Shown here piece after piece: positions 1 through 9,791 of a DNA stretch of 64,000 nt. Made by a program: the position numbers and the translations under genes. The DNA lies in contig NZ_WUBS01000002.1 in the NCBI RefSeq assembly GCF_010131535.1, forward strand, positions 186,001 to 250,000. Reading direction: 5' to 3'. The notes beneath the pieces were generated by a model. That model did no database searches. It worked only from the letters and a program-made list of their open reading frames with translations, and was not told the origin of the DNA. This DNA is from Acerihabitans arboris. GTDB taxonomy: Bacteria > Pseudomonadota > Gammaproteobacteria > Enterobacterales > Enterobacteriaceae. Position 1 is the stretch's first letter; each line of letters starts with the position of its first letter.

Positions 1-1293
1 GGGCAACCGATCCGTGCCATGGCGGCGGAACGCCACGCAGTGCGCATCGTCGAAATAATCGGTCTGCCGGCCGTGGGCATACAGCCGCCGCGCGCGTATC
101 AACGCCTCAAGCTCCGGGATCGCCGGCATCTCGATGGCGTGGATTTCGCCATCGTTGCCGGTATCGGCATAGGAGGCGCCGAACAGATCGGGGTAGAACA
201 CCGTCGGCACGCCCTGCTCGCGCAGGAGTATCAGCGCATAGGCCAGCGGCTTGAACCAGGGTTGCACCGGCGCCTCAAGGGATTGCAGCGGCTGGGTATC
301 GTGGTTGTCCACCAGAGTGACGGCGTGGGCCGGGTCGGCGGCCACCAGGGTGTCGGCAAACACCTGGCTGAGGTCAAATTCCGCGCCCTGCGTCGAGGCG
401 CGATGGAAGTTCATTTGCAGCGGCGCGTCGAACAGCATGGTTTTACCGTCAACCTGCTCAAGATACTGCAGCAATATCTCCGTCTTATGGGACCAATACT
501 CGGCGATAATAAACATCGGCTGCCCGGCGGCATCCTGAATATGATCGATCCAGTCTTTATAGAACCACGCGGGGATATGTTTTACCGCATCCAGGCGAAA
601 GCCGGTGCAATGGGTCTCATTCATCACCCAGCGGCCCCAGTGGGCCAGCTCCGCGGCGACGGCCGGATTACGGAACTCGATATTGGCGCCCATCAGGTAA
701 TCATAGTTGCCCAATTCGTCGTCCACCTCTTCATTCCAGCCGTCACGGGTATATTCAGTGACGATTTTAAAGATGCCTTTTTCATCGGGATCTTCGATCA
801 GGTCGATACCGCTGAAACACTTATGATCCCAGACGAACCGCGAATATTGGCCTTGCCGGGCCGGAAAGGTAAAGCGGGTCCAGGCGGTGGCGTCGATCGC
901 CCGTTCTTCTATCTCTTCCCGATCCTCTATTTCCACACGATTGACCTGGATGCGCTCCTGTTCGTCGGCGCCCATCTTATGATTGAGCACCACGTCCAGC
1001 AGTACGCCGATATCATGGGATTTCAGCGCCTCGATAGCGGCCAGCAGCGCCGCCTTGTCGCCATATTTAGTCGCGTGGCCGCCCTTCTGGTCGAACTCGC
1101 CCAAATCAAACAAATCATAGGTATCGTAACCGACGGAGTCCGCGCCGGTGTCCGCTTTGTAGGCCGGGGGCAGCCAGACCATGGTGATGCCGATTTCCGC
1201 CAGCCATCCGGCCCGTTCGGCGGCTTCGCCCCATAACGTGCCTCCGGGGGGATAATACCAATGAAAAAACTGCATAAGCGTGGGATTGCGCAT
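1..1293 (-). CDS. amyA: Cytoplasmic alpha-amylase (GH13), 3' end cut by window edge
   Basis: Hydrolyses internal alpha-1,4 bonds of malto-oligosaccharides and glycogen in the cytoplasm. The reading frame stays open to position 1, giving 431 residues against about 495 in E. coli AmyA, so some 65 C-terminal residues lie outside the window. GH13 landmarks are visible in order: DVVLNHK, the nucleophile region [10 protein letters not shown], the acid/base in FIIAEYW and the third carboxylate in LVDNHDTQP. The start is placed at [15 protein letters not shown] because E. coli AmyA begins the same way (MRNPTL); an upstream in-frame ATG at 1305 would add four residues. No signal peptide is present, as expected for the cytosolic enzyme. 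Not obviously in an operon with the next gene. Confidence 0.93.
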   Translation of the reverse strand, partial: MRNPTLMQFFHWYYPPGGTLWGEAAERAGWLAEIGITMVWLPPAYKADTGADSVGYDTYDLFDLGEFDQKGGHATKYGDKAALLAAIEALKSHDIGVLLDVVLNHKMGADEQERIQVNRVEIEDREEIEERAIDATAWTRFTFPARQGQYSRFVWDHKCFSGIDLIEDPDEKGIFKIVTEYTRDGWNEEVDDELGNYDYLMGANIEFRNPAVAAELAHWGRWVMNETHCTGFRLDAVKHIPAWFYKDWIDHIQDAAGQPMFIIAEYWSHKTEILLQYLEQVDGKTMLFDAPLQMNFHRASTQGAEFDLSQVFADTLVAADPAHAVTLVDNHDTQPLQSLEAPVQPWFKPLAYALILLREQGVPTVFYPDLFGASYADTGNDGEIHAIEMPAIPELEALIRARRLYAHGRQTDYFDDAHCVAFRRHGTDRLP

Positions 1294-1385
1294 CGAAGAT
1301 TCCATCGTTGACAGGACTAAGGAAAGTATGGAAGAAACGCAAACAATCACCGGACATATTTTTCGCTGCTTAACTTAAAAGGCCG

Positions 1386-2648
1386 CTAATGGGTATCGAT
1401 GGCGCCCTCCGTGAACGTTTCTTCGTTGTGCAGCCGCTGGCGCCGCCGCAGATTGGGAAACCAGGCCATCCATAGCCCGACCACCACCAGCGTGCCGATG
1501 CCGCCCAGGGCGGCGGCGGGCACCGCGCCCAGCCATGCCGCCAGCAGGCCGGATTCGAACTCGCCCAATTGGTTGGACGTGTTGATAAATATCGAATTAA
1601 CCGCGCTGACGCGGCCGCGCATTTCGTCGGGGGTATCCAGCTGGACCAGCGCGCCGCGGATCACCATGCTCACCATATCGAAGCCGCCGAGGGCAAACAG
1701 CGCCAGCAGCGACAGCCAGAGCGCGGTCGAGAGCGCAAAGACCATGGTCGCGACGCCGAAGCCGGCAACCGACAGGAACATAATCATGCCCACGCGCCGC
1801 TCGAGCGCGCGGCGGCTAAGCCAGAAGCCGACCAGCAGCGCGCCTACCGCCGGCGCGCCGCGCAGCAGCCCCAGGCCCCAGGGGCCGGTGTGCAGTATGT
1901 CCTTGGCGAAAATCGGCAACAGCGCGGTGGCGCCCCCCAGCAGCACGGCAAACAGGTCCAGCGAGATCACGCCCAACACATCGGGCCGGGCGCGGATAAA
2001 ACGCACGCCGGCAAACAGGGTAGAGACACTGGCCGGCACTCGCTTAGGCGGCGCCTGCTCATAACGCAGCCGGGCGACCATGACAATCGACACCAGGTAC
2101 AGCGCGCCGGCGGCCATATAGACCGTGCCCGCCCCCGCTACATACAGGAAACCGCCCAGCGCGGGCCCCACCATCATCGCGGCCTCGCCGGAGGCGGCAT
2201 TGGCCGCCATGGCGCGCGCCAGCATGGACGGAGGCACCAGCGCCGGCAGCATCGACTGCAGCGCCGGCGCTTCCATGGTCTTGGCCACCGCGATAAAAAA
2301 CACCAGGCCCAGGATAACCAGCTCATTGGCATAATGCGTCACGGTCAGCACCGCCAGCGCGGCAATGGCCAGCCACTCGGCCAACTGGCCGAACAGCACG
2401 ATGCGCCGTCGATCGAACTGGTCGGCCACATGGCCGGCGGGCAGCGCCAGCAGCACCGCGGGCAGGAACTGCGCCAGGCCAATCAGGCCGAGATCGAACG
2501 CGCGCCCGGTCATGGTATAAATTTGCCAGCTCACGACGATGGACAACATCTGGAAGCCAAAGCTGGAGCCGGTGCGGGCCAGCCAGAAAGCGACAAAAGA
2601 GGGGTGTCGCAACAGCGAATCCGAGCTCGCGGGAGCGGAAGAATACAT
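1386..2648 (-). CDS. MFS transporter, EntS-like exporter family
   Basis: A 420-residue inner-membrane protein with about twelve hydrophobic segments and a basic loop (DQFDRRR) after the second or third segment, typical of the major facilitator superfamily. The overall pattern (SFVAFWLARTGSSFGFQM near the start, DEMRGRVSAVNSIFI in the C-terminal half) is that of the MFS_3 group, which includes the enterobactin exporter EntS. No siderophore biosynthesis genes are nearby, so the substrate cannot be inferred; it may export a small metabolite or drug. The gene follows the receptor aer by about 230 bases on the same strand. Confidence 0.8.
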   Translation of the reverse strand: MYSSAPASSDSLLRHPSFVAFWLARTGSSFGFQMLSIVVSWQIYTMTGRAFDLGLIGLAQFLPAVLLALPAGHVADQFDRRRIVLFGQLAEWLAIAALAVLTVTHYANELVILGLVFFIAVAKTMEAPALQSMLPALVPPSMLARAMAANAASGEAAMMVGPALGGFLYVAGAGTVYMAAGALYLVSIVMVARLRYEQAPPKRVPASVSTLFAGVRFIRARPDVLGVISLDLFAVLLGGATALLPIFAKDILHTGPWGLGLLRGAPAVGALLVGFWLSRRALERRVGMIMFLSVAGFGVATMVFALSTALWLSLLALFALGGFDMVSMVIRGALVQLDTPDEMRGRVSAVNSIFINTSNQLGEFESGLLAAWLGAVPAAALGGIGTLVVVGLWMAWFPNLRRRQRLHNEETFTEGAIDTH

Positions 2649-2879
2649 GGTAAATCCTGTTATCCGGTGATGAACAGACCGACCCTGCCGCTGGAATTGC
2701 CTGCGGCCGGGTCGATTAATGCAGGGTGTTTAATAAGCGGTTATTTAATAAAACAGCGTCATAAATTTGCCCAGCGCGATGTCGACGATACCAAAATCGG
2801 CATCGCCAAAGGCGGCGCCGGCGAAAATGTCGCCCGCGCCCAACTTACTATCGCCGGGAGGAAAGAAATAATCAAGCCG

Positions 2880-4469
2880 TCAGGAAAGACGGCGCGTGAC
2901 GGGCAACGCCGCGGCCAGTTCCCGGTGGGGCCGATAAACATTCACCGCCGCCGCCAGGCGCACCGTGCTATGGGACAGATCTTCCGCCGATTGGGCATAT
3001 CGCTCCACCATCGCCGCATTCTGCTGCGTGGTATGGTCCAATTGGCCGATGGATTGGCCTATCAGGGTCAGGGCCTTGGTTTGTTCCTGCGACGAGATGC
3101 TGATTTCGCCGATAAGGCCCGTTACCTGGCCCGCCTGACTGACGATACTGTCCATGGCGGCGCCGGCGTTCTGCACCAGCTTGCTGCCGTCCTGTATCCG
3201 CTCCACGCTGGTTTCAATCAGGTCTTTGATCTCCCTGGCCGCCGTGGACGAACGCTGCGCCAGTTGGCGCACCTCGCCGGCCACCACCGCGAACCCCCGC
3301 CCCTGATCCCCGGCGCGGGCCGCTTCCACCGCGGCGTTAAGGGCCAGGATATTGGTCTGGAACGCGATGCCTTCGATAACGCTGATGATATCGACGATGC
3401 GCCGGCTGGAATCACTGATGGCGCCCATGGTGCTGATCACCTCGGTCATCCGTTCCCGGCCTTCTTCGGCGGCGCTCTCGCTCATCGCCGCCAGAGCCCG
3501 GGTTTCATTCACGCTGGCGGCGCTATTGCCGACGCTTGCCGCCAGTTCCTCGGTGGCGCAGATAATCTGCTGCAGATTATCGCCGGCCTGTTCGGTACGC
3601 ACTTTAAGCTGTCGGTTCCCCACCGCAATCTCGCCGCTGGCGTTGTTGATATCGTTGATCTGGCCGCTGACGTCATCCGTCAGGGAGCGCAGGTTCAGGC
3701 CCATCTGGTTGACGCTGCGCAGCAGATAGCCGATTTCATCGACCCGGTTAAAATGCACATACTCCCCGACCTGGCAGGATGACAACCTTTGCGCCTGCGC
3801 CAGGATGGTGACAATCGGTTTTTCCACCTGCCGGTGCAGCCAATACGCCGTTAGCGCCAGTCCGCCCAGGGTCACGGCGCCGAGAGCCACCGGCCCGAGC
3901 GCCAGGCCCCCCGCGCCCACCGACGGCAGCGCGGCGGCCACCAGCAGGGCAATGCGCAAACGCCAGCGCAGGGGCATTTTTTGCATTATCGACAGCGGCG
4001 AGAGGATACCGGTGCGCACCAGCAGCCCCCGGTAGAGCGCCAGGCGCCGGCGTTTGGCCTTACCTGAATTAATCTCGCTATATAACGCCGCCGCCCGCTT
4101 TACCTCTTCACGGGTCGGGGCAATGCGCACCGAGAGATAACCCGTCGTCCGGCCGTTATGGCAAATCGGCGTGGCGTTGGCGCGCACCCAGTAAAAATCA
4201 CCGTTGTTGCGACGGTTTTTTACCAACGCCGACCAGGAATGCCCTGCATGCAGCGTATGCCACATATCGGCAAACGCCGCCGGCGGCATATCCGGGTGGC
4301 GTACAATATTATGAGGCTGATTAACTAAATCCTGATAGTGGTATCCAGACGCATTCACAAACGCCGCATTGGCATAAAAAATATTACCCTGGGGATCGGT
4401 GGCGGATTGTAATGTTGTTTCACTGTCAATCTGATACTCATTTAGAGTAACAGGATTGTTAATTCTCAT
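2880..4469 (-). CDS. aer: PAS-containing aerotaxis receptor Aer
   Basis: A 529-residue energy and oxygen taxis transducer. Residues 1-120 form a PAS domain (GYHYQDLVNQPHNIVRHPDM, NGDFYWVRANATPI), the FAD-binding redox sensor of Aer. A hydrophobic anchor near residues 175-210 is followed by a HAMP-like segment and the methyl-accepting signalling domain, whose hairpin tip carries the conserved IAFQTNILALNAAVEAARAG motif that contacts CheA and CheW. No periplasmic ligand domain is seen, as expected for Aer. The ATG at 4469 is preferred over an in-frame GTG at 4475 because GAGG lies five bases upstream. A sigma-28 promoter stands 47-73 bases upstream, so expression should follow the flagellar regulon. 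Confidence 0.9.
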   Translation of the reverse strand: MRINNPVTLNEYQIDSETTLQSATDPQGNIFYANAAFVNASGYHYQDLVNQPHNIVRHPDMPPAAFADMWHTLHAGHSWSALVKNRRNNGDFYWVRANATPICHNGRTTGYLSVRIAPTREEVKRAAALYSEINSGKAKRRRLALYRGLLVRTGILSPLSIMQKMPLRWRLRIALLVAAALPSVGAGGLALGPVALGAVTLGGLALTAYWLHRQVEKPIVTILAQAQRLSSCQVGEYVHFNRVDEIGYLLRSVNQMGLNLRSLTDDVSGQINDINNASGEIAVGNRQLKVRTEQAGDNLQQIICATEELAASVGNSAASVNETRALAAMSESAAEEGRERMTEVISTMGAISDSSRRIVDIISVIEGIAFQTNILALNAAVEAARAGDQGRGFAVVAGEVRQLAQRSSTAAREIKDLIETSVERIQDGSKLVQNAGAAMDSIVSQAGQVTGLIGEISISSQEQTKALTLIGQSIGQLDHTTQQNAAMVERYAQSAEDLSHSTVRLAAAVNVYRPHRELAAALPVTRRLS

Positions 4470-4515
4470 CTGCACCTCGGTAATAGGCGAATCAAAAGAC
4501 GATTGGGCTTCAGGT

Positions 4516-4542
4516 TCATCGGCGGGACGGGCAAAAACTTTA
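4516..4542 (-). promoter_or_regulatory. Sigma-28 (FliA) promoter of aer
   Basis: Read on the minus strand the site is TAAAGTTT, then 11 bases, then GCCGATGA. The enterobacterial FliA consensus is TAAAGTTT-N11-GCCGATAA, so 15 of 16 specified positions match with exact spacing. It lies just upstream of aer in the right orientation. Confidence 0.85.
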
Positions 4543-4783
4543 TTATTATTTAATCCATCCGGATTATTTATGGCTTGTTTGGGATTTAATGGTGGCGTTG
4601 TTATTTATCGTTACAAATTAACTACTTCCAGGCAATAAATAACATAAGCGACATGACGGGAAATACGGATGTTATCGTGACGATATATTAAGAAAATACT
4701 GAGGTGCCGACCATTATTTCAATGCAAATCAGATGACTTATTTTTTATTTAATAGCCAGATTATAGCTTTATTGATTGATGAC

Positions 4784-4815
4784 GACCGGCCTTGGTCGGG
4801 CCGGTCGGGCCGGTC
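4784..4815 (-). terminator. GC hairpin downstream of gcd
   Basis: GACCGGCC at 4784-4791 can pair with GGCCGGTC at 4799-4806 or with its repeat at 4808-4815. A short tandem repeat (GGTCGGGCC) makes the alternative pairing possible. It sits 16-47 bases past the gcd stop codon. No T-tract follows on the minus strand, so it is at best a weak terminator. The rest of 4543-4783 is AT-rich with no gene seen. Confidence 0.35.
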
Positions 4816-4830
4816 GGGGAGAGATTACGC

Positions 4831-7221
4831 TTATTTAGCGTCCGGCAGGGCGTAGGCGATAATATAATCGCCCAGCCGGGTGCCGAAGGAGCCGTGGCCG
4901 CCGGCCGCAATCACCACGTATTGCCTGCCGTTGGCCTCATAGGTCATCGGGGTGGCCTGTCCGCCCGCGGGTAAACGCGCTTCCCACAACGATTTACCGT
5001 TGGAGACGCTGAAGGCGCGCAGATAGTTGTCCGCCGTGGCCGCAATAAAGGCCACGTTGCCGGCGGTCGAGATCGGGCCGCCCAGCATCGGCATGCCCAT
5101 CTTGAACGGCAGCGGTAACGGCGAGCTGTCGCGGACGGTGCCGATGCGTTTTTTCCAGACAATCTCATTGGTCTTCAGGTCGACCGCGGAGATATATCCC
5201 CACGCCGGCTGCTTGCAGGGAAAACCCAGCGGCGACAGGAACGGGTTGAGCGTCACGCCGAAAGGCACGCCGTATTGAGGCTGGATGCCGACTTCGGATC
5301 CGGTCCCGTCCTTGCCTTCCCCCGGCTCGATCGGGTTGCCCGGGCCGCGCGGGATAAGCCGGGAAACGAACGGCAGCGCCATCGGGTTGGCAACGGCGAC
5401 CTGGCGATCGGTATCCACGGAAATACCGCCCCATTCAAACATGCCGAGGTTGCCTGGGAATACCAGGGTGCCCTGCTCGGATGGCGGCGTAAACGGCCCT
5501 TCATAGCGTAGCTGGTGGAACATCACGCGGCAGATTAACTGATCGTAGAGGGTGGCGCCCCACATATCCTTGCCGGTCAGATTTTGCCGCGGACGAAACG
5601 TCAGATCGGAATAGGGCTGGGTGGGCGACAGGCGGTCGCCTTTGGCCGGCCCTTGCGGTACCGGGGTTTCCGGCGCAGGCACCACCGTTTTACCGGTGCG
5701 GCGATCCAGCACGAAGATATTACCGGTTTTCGCCGGCACATAGACCACCGGCACCTTGTTGCCGCCCTCATCGGTGATATCCGCCAGGGTCGGCTGCGCC
5801 GGCACGTCCATATCCCACAGATCGTGATGCACGGTTTGGTAAAACCACGCCAGCTTGCCGGTGGTGACGTTCAGCGCCAACAGGCCGCTGGCAAAACGTT
5901 CCATTTCCGGCGTACGGTTGCCGCCCCAGATGTCGGGAGTGGCCACGCCAATCGGCAGGTAGACTAAGTCCAGCTTGGCGTCATAAGCGGCCGGGGCCCA
6001 GGAGTTGGGCGAGTTGGGCGTATAAAGCTGCTCGCCTGCCGGTATAATATTAGGATCCTTGCTGCCGGTATCGAATGCCCACAGCAGCTTGCCGCTGTTG
6101 ACGTCAAAACCACGGATCACCCCGGACGGTTCGCGGGTCGAGTAGTTATCGGTCACCGCGCCGGCAATAACGATGACGTTGCCGGTCACGATCGGCGGCG
6201 AGGTGGGTTCGTAGCCGCCGGCCTTTGGATACGGCATATTGCTTTGCAGGTTCAGTTTGCCATTGTCGGCAAATTCAGGACAGAGTTTACCGCTTTGCGC
6301 GTCCAGCGCATAGAGATGGCCGTCGTTAACCGGCAGCAGGACGCGGCGGGAACAGAGCGCCGGAGCCGAGCCCCCGGCCTTGGCCTGAAGCGCGTCCGGC
6401 GTTTCATGGTAGGACACGCCGCGGCAGGTGACGTGCTGGAAGGACGGATCGGTTTTCAACTGGGGATCGAAGCGCCATTTCTCTTTGCCGGTGGCCGCGT
6501 CCAGGGCAAACAGTTTCTGGTGCGGGGTACACAGGTAGAGCAGATCGCCGATTTTTATCGGCGTGACTTCATCCGTCAGCTCCGCCGGATCGGAGGCGGT
6601 TTTCATATCGCCGGTGCGAAACGTCCAGGCTTCCTTAAGCTGGCCGACGTTTTTATCGTTGATCTGGTTGAGCGGCGAATAGCGCGTCCCTTCCTGCGTG
6701 CGCCCATAAGCGGGCCAGTCGCCGTTGGGTATGCCGTTGGCGCTTTGGGCGGAGGACGACGTCTGGTCGGCGCTGAGGGTACCGTTGATCTCCTGCGGAT
6801 CGTTGAATACCGCATACACCAATACCACCAGGGTGACCAGCAGCGAGGCCAGCAGGGAGCCGCGCGCCAGTCCGCCTTTGGCTGCCAGGTGACGGTAAAC
6901 AAAGGGCAACGTTATCCACAGGCCGAAAAAGAAGATCACGTCCAGACGCGGCGTCAACGCCCAGAAGTCGGAACCGACTTCCCATAGTGCCCAAAGGGTG
7001 GTGCCCAGCAGGAAAATAGCGTACAGCAACAGCGCGGAAGCGCGCCGGCGGTACAACAGCCAGGCGGTGAACAGCATCGCCAGGCCGGCGATGATGTAAT
7101 ACGGCGAGCCGTGAAGCGTGGCCAGCCAGATGCCGCCAATCAGCAGATAGAGGCCGCTCAGCGCGGCGAACAATGCTGTAATTATGACGAGTATCCGTGC
7201 TAACAGGGTCTGTGTTTGCAT
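4831..7221 (-). CDS. gcd: Membrane-bound PQQ-dependent glucose dehydrogenase
   Basis: Oxidises glucose to gluconolactone on the periplasmic face and passes electrons to ubiquinone. The chosen start gives 796 residues, the same length as E. coli Gcd. The first 150 residues hold about five membrane segments. The rest is a quinoprotein beta-propeller with conserved blocks such as DWPAYGRTQEG, QHVTCRGVSYHE, NSPNSWAPAAYDAKLD, TVHHDLWDMD, QPTLADIT (the catalytic Asp) and GGQATPMTYE. The ATG at 7221 has AAGGTG six bases upstream, better than the ATG at 7230. No pqq biosynthesis genes occur in the window. The next gene upstream on the same strand encodes a PQQ-type TonB receptor, which suggests the cofactor is scavenged. 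Confidence 0.96.
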   Translation of the reverse strand: MQTQTLLARILVIITALFAALSGLYLLIGGIWLATLHGSPYYIIAGLAMLFTAWLLYRRRASALLLYAIFLLGTTLWALWEVGSDFWALTPRLDVIFFFGLWITLPFVYRHLAAKGGLARGSLLASLLVTLVVLVYAVFNDPQEINGTLSADQTSSSAQSANGIPNGDWPAYGRTQEGTRYSPLNQINDKNVGQLKEAWTFRTGDMKTASDPAELTDEVTPIKIGDLLYLCTPHQKLFALDAATGKEKWRFDPQLKTDPSFQHVTCRGVSYHETPDALQAKAGGSAPALCSRRVLLPVNDGHLYALDAQSGKLCPEFADNGKLNLQSNMPYPKAGGYEPTSPPIVTGNVIVIAGAVTDNYSTREPSGVIRGFDVNSGKLLWAFDTGSKDPNIIPAGEQLYTPNSPNSWAPAAYDAKLDLVYLPIGVATPDIWGGNRTPEMERFASGLLALNVTTGKLAWFYQTVHHDLWDMDVPAQPTLADITDEGGNKVPVVYVPAKTGNIFVLDRRTGKTVVPAPETPVPQGPAKGDRLSPTQPYSDLTFRPRQNLTGKDMWGATLYDQLICRVMFHQLRYEGPFTPPSEQGTLVFPGNLGMFEWGGISVDTDRQVAVANPMALPFVSRLIPRGPGNPIEPGEGKDGTGSEVGIQPQYGVPFGVTLNPFLSPLGFPCKQPAWGYISAVDLKTNEIVWKKRIGTVRDSSPLPLPFKMGMPMLGGPISTAGNVAFIAATADNYLRAFSVSNGKSLWEARLPAGGQATPMTYEANGRQYVVIAAGGHGSFGTRLGDYIIAYALPDAK

Positions 7222-7301
7222 AATATGCACCTTACCAAAATGTCATGTCGTTGATGTAAATACTAAGCCAAATAAGTCAAATAGCTCTTTTTATGCCCTG
7301 A

Positions 7302-9455
7302 TTATTCAAAAGTGTAGGTAAGCGTAGCGCCGCCGCCCCAGTTGCGACCCTCGGCCGGTTCGAAATAGCGGCCGTTGCCTTCATTGACGATAACGGAACC
7401 GACGTAGTGGCGATCGAACAGGTTATCCACCCGGCCAAATACATCCATCGACCATTTGCGCCAGTTGATCCGATAGCCGGTATTCAGGCTGGCGACGGTA
7501 TAGGACGGCGCCTGGGCGCTGTTTTCGTCATTGGCCTGGATATTGCCCATATGGCGCGCCTCGGCCCCCGCGTGCCAGCCCTCCTCCGGCCGCCATTCCA
7601 GCGCGGCGTAACCCATATTGCGAGCGATGCCCGGCAGGCGATTGCCCACCGGCACCGACTCGCCCGGCGTGCAGCCGTCGGCAGCGCAGGTAGCGTTACG
7701 GTAGGTGGCGTCCAGCAGCGTCCACGCCATTTTTAGCCGCCAGCCCAGCGCGAACTGCTGGTCCAGCGCAAGCTCCAGGCCGCGGCGGCGGGTCTTGCCG
7801 GCGTTGGCGTAGCTGGTGCGCCCGCCGCTGCTCTCGGCGACCACCAGTTCGTGGTCGGTATTGGTCTGGAACACGGCGGCGGTGAACAGGCCGTTGCCGA
7901 TGCGCGTTTTGCTGCCCAGTTCGAACGTATCGCTGGTGGCGGGCTTCAGGGCGGTGTTCAGCCCCGGCCGGCCGTCGGCGCGATACGAGAGCTCGTTGAT
8001 AGTCGGGGTTTCAAAGCCGCGCCCGGCGGAGAAGTAGAGGTTCCAGGCAGGGTTTACCGCATAGTTAAGCGACCCCATCGGCAGCAGGCGATGGTAGCGG
8101 GCGCTGCCGCTGTCATCGCCATTGGCGCCGGTGATGTAATAATCCTCGGAATCAAAACTGACTGTGCTGTAGCGCAGCCCGGCGTCGAGCGTCCAGCGCG
8201 GGGTCAGGTTCCAGGTGGTTTGCAGATAGGGATCGAGGTTCCACATACGGTTTTTCTCGTTGCGCCGCAGGGCGCCTTTTTCGCCGTATTCAACCCCGTC
8301 GCCGTCCGCGATATAGTTTTCGAATCCCTGGCGCCGCTCGGTCATGGTTTCGTAATCCAACCCGCCGATAAGCGTTACCGGCACCGCGCCCAGATTGTCC
8401 TGGTGCCGCCAGCGCGTATCGATGCCCTGGTATTTACGCTCCAGCACAATCACGCCGCCGGCATGGTCGGGGTTAAGCTGCGCCGACATGGGGATGGACT
8501 GGTACTGGGTGGTATGCCGCTCGCCATGATAAGCCATCATGGTCAGTTGGTCATTGGCGCTCATGTCGCGCTGGTAGCGCAGGCCCGCCTGGGTCTGGTC
8601 GATGGTCTTGCGGGTGTTGTACTGATCCGCGCGCGGCGACTGGCGCGGATCGTCATGCCATTCATCCTCCGTCAGGCCACCCGGGTCGCCGGCGTCGACG
8701 GACACGCTGTTAAACATCAGCGTCAGCGTGCTGACATCGTCCAGGCGCACGCCCACCCTGGCGTTGCCCAGGTTTTTCTGCGTGGCGCTGCGATCGCGAA
8801 AGCCATGGGTGGTAAAGCGCGAGGCGGAAACGGCGTAGTCAACGTCCCCGGCCCGGGTGCCGTCGCCGGTGGCGCCGGTGGCCTTGACGCTGTTGCGCCA
8901 GGTGCCGTAGCTACCGTAGTAGGTGCCGGCCTCAAGCGTCGCCGGCTGGCTTCCGGTCTGGGTCTCGACGTTCACCACGCCGCCGGAGGAGTTGCCGTAG
9001 AGCGCTGAATACGGGCCGCGCAGCACCTCCACGCTATCCACCGAGTTAAGATCGATATTCGACGTCTGTCCCTGCCCGTCCGGCATGGTGGCCGGAATGC
9101 CGTCCACATAGATACGCACGCCGCGCACGCCGTACATCGACCGGCTGCCGAAGCCGCGCACCGACAGCTGCAGATCCTGGGAATAGTTTTGCCGGTTCTG
9201 GATCTGCAGGCCGGGCACGCCGCCCAGCCCTTCCGACAGGTTGATCTGCGGATTGCCGTTGCGCAGATCCTGGCCGTTAACCACGCTGACCGCCGCCGGG
9301 GTATAGAGTTCGGATAGCCCGCTGCGCTGTTTTATCACCATTAACGTCGAGGAAGAGGGATCGGCGGGCGCGCCGGCGGATTGCGCAAAACTTGACGCCG
9401 CCGGCGGTAACAGGAACAACGGGGTCAGGATGAGCGCGGACGTTTTAGTGTTCAA
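7302..9455 (-). CDS. pqqU: TonB-dependent outer-membrane receptor, PQQ transporter YncD/PqqU
   Basis: A 717-residue TonB-dependent receptor with signal peptide (about residues 1-25), TonB box region, plug domain (LSVRGFGSRSMYGVRGVRIYVDGIPATMPDGQGQ, split here by its usual conserved blocks) and a 22-strand barrel ending in aromatic YTFE. It follows E. coli YncD closely through plug and barrel. YncD has been reported to import pyrroloquinoline quinone and is now also called PqqU. The neighbour is gcd, whose enzyme needs PQQ. No ATG precedes the signal peptide in frame, so a TTG start is assigned; no strong ribosome site is visible. It could be co-transcribed with gcd, 80 bases downstream. Confidence 0.9.
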   Translation of the reverse strand: MNTKTSALILTPLFLLPPAASSFAQSAGAPADPSSSTLMVIKQRSGLSELYTPAAVSVVNGQDLRNGNPQINLSEGLGGVPGLQIQNRQNYSQDLQLSVRGFGSRSMYGVRGVRIYVDGIPATMPDGQGQTSNIDLNSVDSVEVLRGPYSALYGNSSGGVVNVETQTGSQPATLEAGTYYGSYGTWRNSVKATGATGDGTRAGDVDYAVSASRFTTHGFRDRSATQKNLGNARVGVRLDDVSTLTLMFNSVSVDAGDPGGLTEDEWHDDPRQSPRADQYNTRKTIDQTQAGLRYQRDMSANDQLTMMAYHGERHTTQYQSIPMSAQLNPDHAGGVIVLERKYQGIDTRWRHQDNLGAVPVTLIGGLDYETMTERRQGFENYIADGDGVEYGEKGALRRNEKNRMWNLDPYLQTTWNLTPRWTLDAGLRYSTVSFDSEDYYITGANGDDSGSARYHRLLPMGSLNYAVNPAWNLYFSAGRGFETPTINELSYRADGRPGLNTALKPATSDTFELGSKTRIGNGLFTAAVFQTNTDHELVVAESSGGRTSYANAGKTRRRGLELALDQQFALGWRLKMAWTLLDATYRNATCAADGCTPGESVPVGNRLPGIARNMGYAALEWRPEEGWHAGAEARHMGNIQANDENSAQAPSYTVASLNTGYRINWRKWSMDVFGRVDNLFDRHYVGSVIVNEGNGRYFEPAEGRNWGGGATLTYTFE

Positions 9456-9558
9456 TGGCTTGATTCAATAAGAAGAGTTTATAGGTCAAAAGTATAGGAT
9501 GACTTTAGCATCTTGCCCTATTGTAAAACCATGTCAACATGTTGTAAAAATGTTAACC

Positions 9559-9755
9559 ACCGGCCGGCGGCGCATCTTCGAGAGCTATGGCGAGCACGGC
9601 GGCAATTTCATCAACACCGCGGTCAATGACGCCGGCGGCGCCGTCGAGCAACGCCGATGTCGCACGCCGGCGGTGCTTATCCCACCAATGTGACGCGCCG
9701 CAAGGACCTGCTGGCGATGCGGCAACCGCATCATTACCTCGGCCTGATTATTTAA
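9559..9755 (+). pseudogene. Unidentified gene remnant (C-terminal fragment, frameshifted)
   Basis: Two overlapping frames read like one broken protein. The first gives IFESYGEHGGNFINTAV then NDAGGAVEQRR before it hits a stop. The second continues with AYPTNVTRRKDLLAMRQPHH and ends at TAA (9755). No start or ribosome site precedes it. I do not recognise the family. A spacer coincidence cannot be excluded, but the change of frame inside coherent protein-like sequence suggests decay of a once-longer gene. The rest of 9456-10026 shows no gene apart from a hairpin at 9771-9791 and AT-rich upstream sequence of maeA. Confidence 0.4.
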
Positions 9756-9770
9756 ACGGCATCATCAGGC

Positions 9771-9791
9771 ACCCCGCGTTATGGGCGGGGT
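9771..9791 (+). terminator. Hairpin after gene remnant
   Basis: ACCCCGC pairs with GCGGGGT across a seven-base loop. It is followed by CCCTTCACC rather than a T-run, so termination strength is uncertain. Confidence 0.4.

Noticed and set aside
1569-3782. Very long plus-strand open frame opposite the MFS and aer genes
   Set aside because: It is antisense to two well-supported genes, rich in His, Gln and Arg, and has no family resemblance. High GC leaves complementary frames free of stops.
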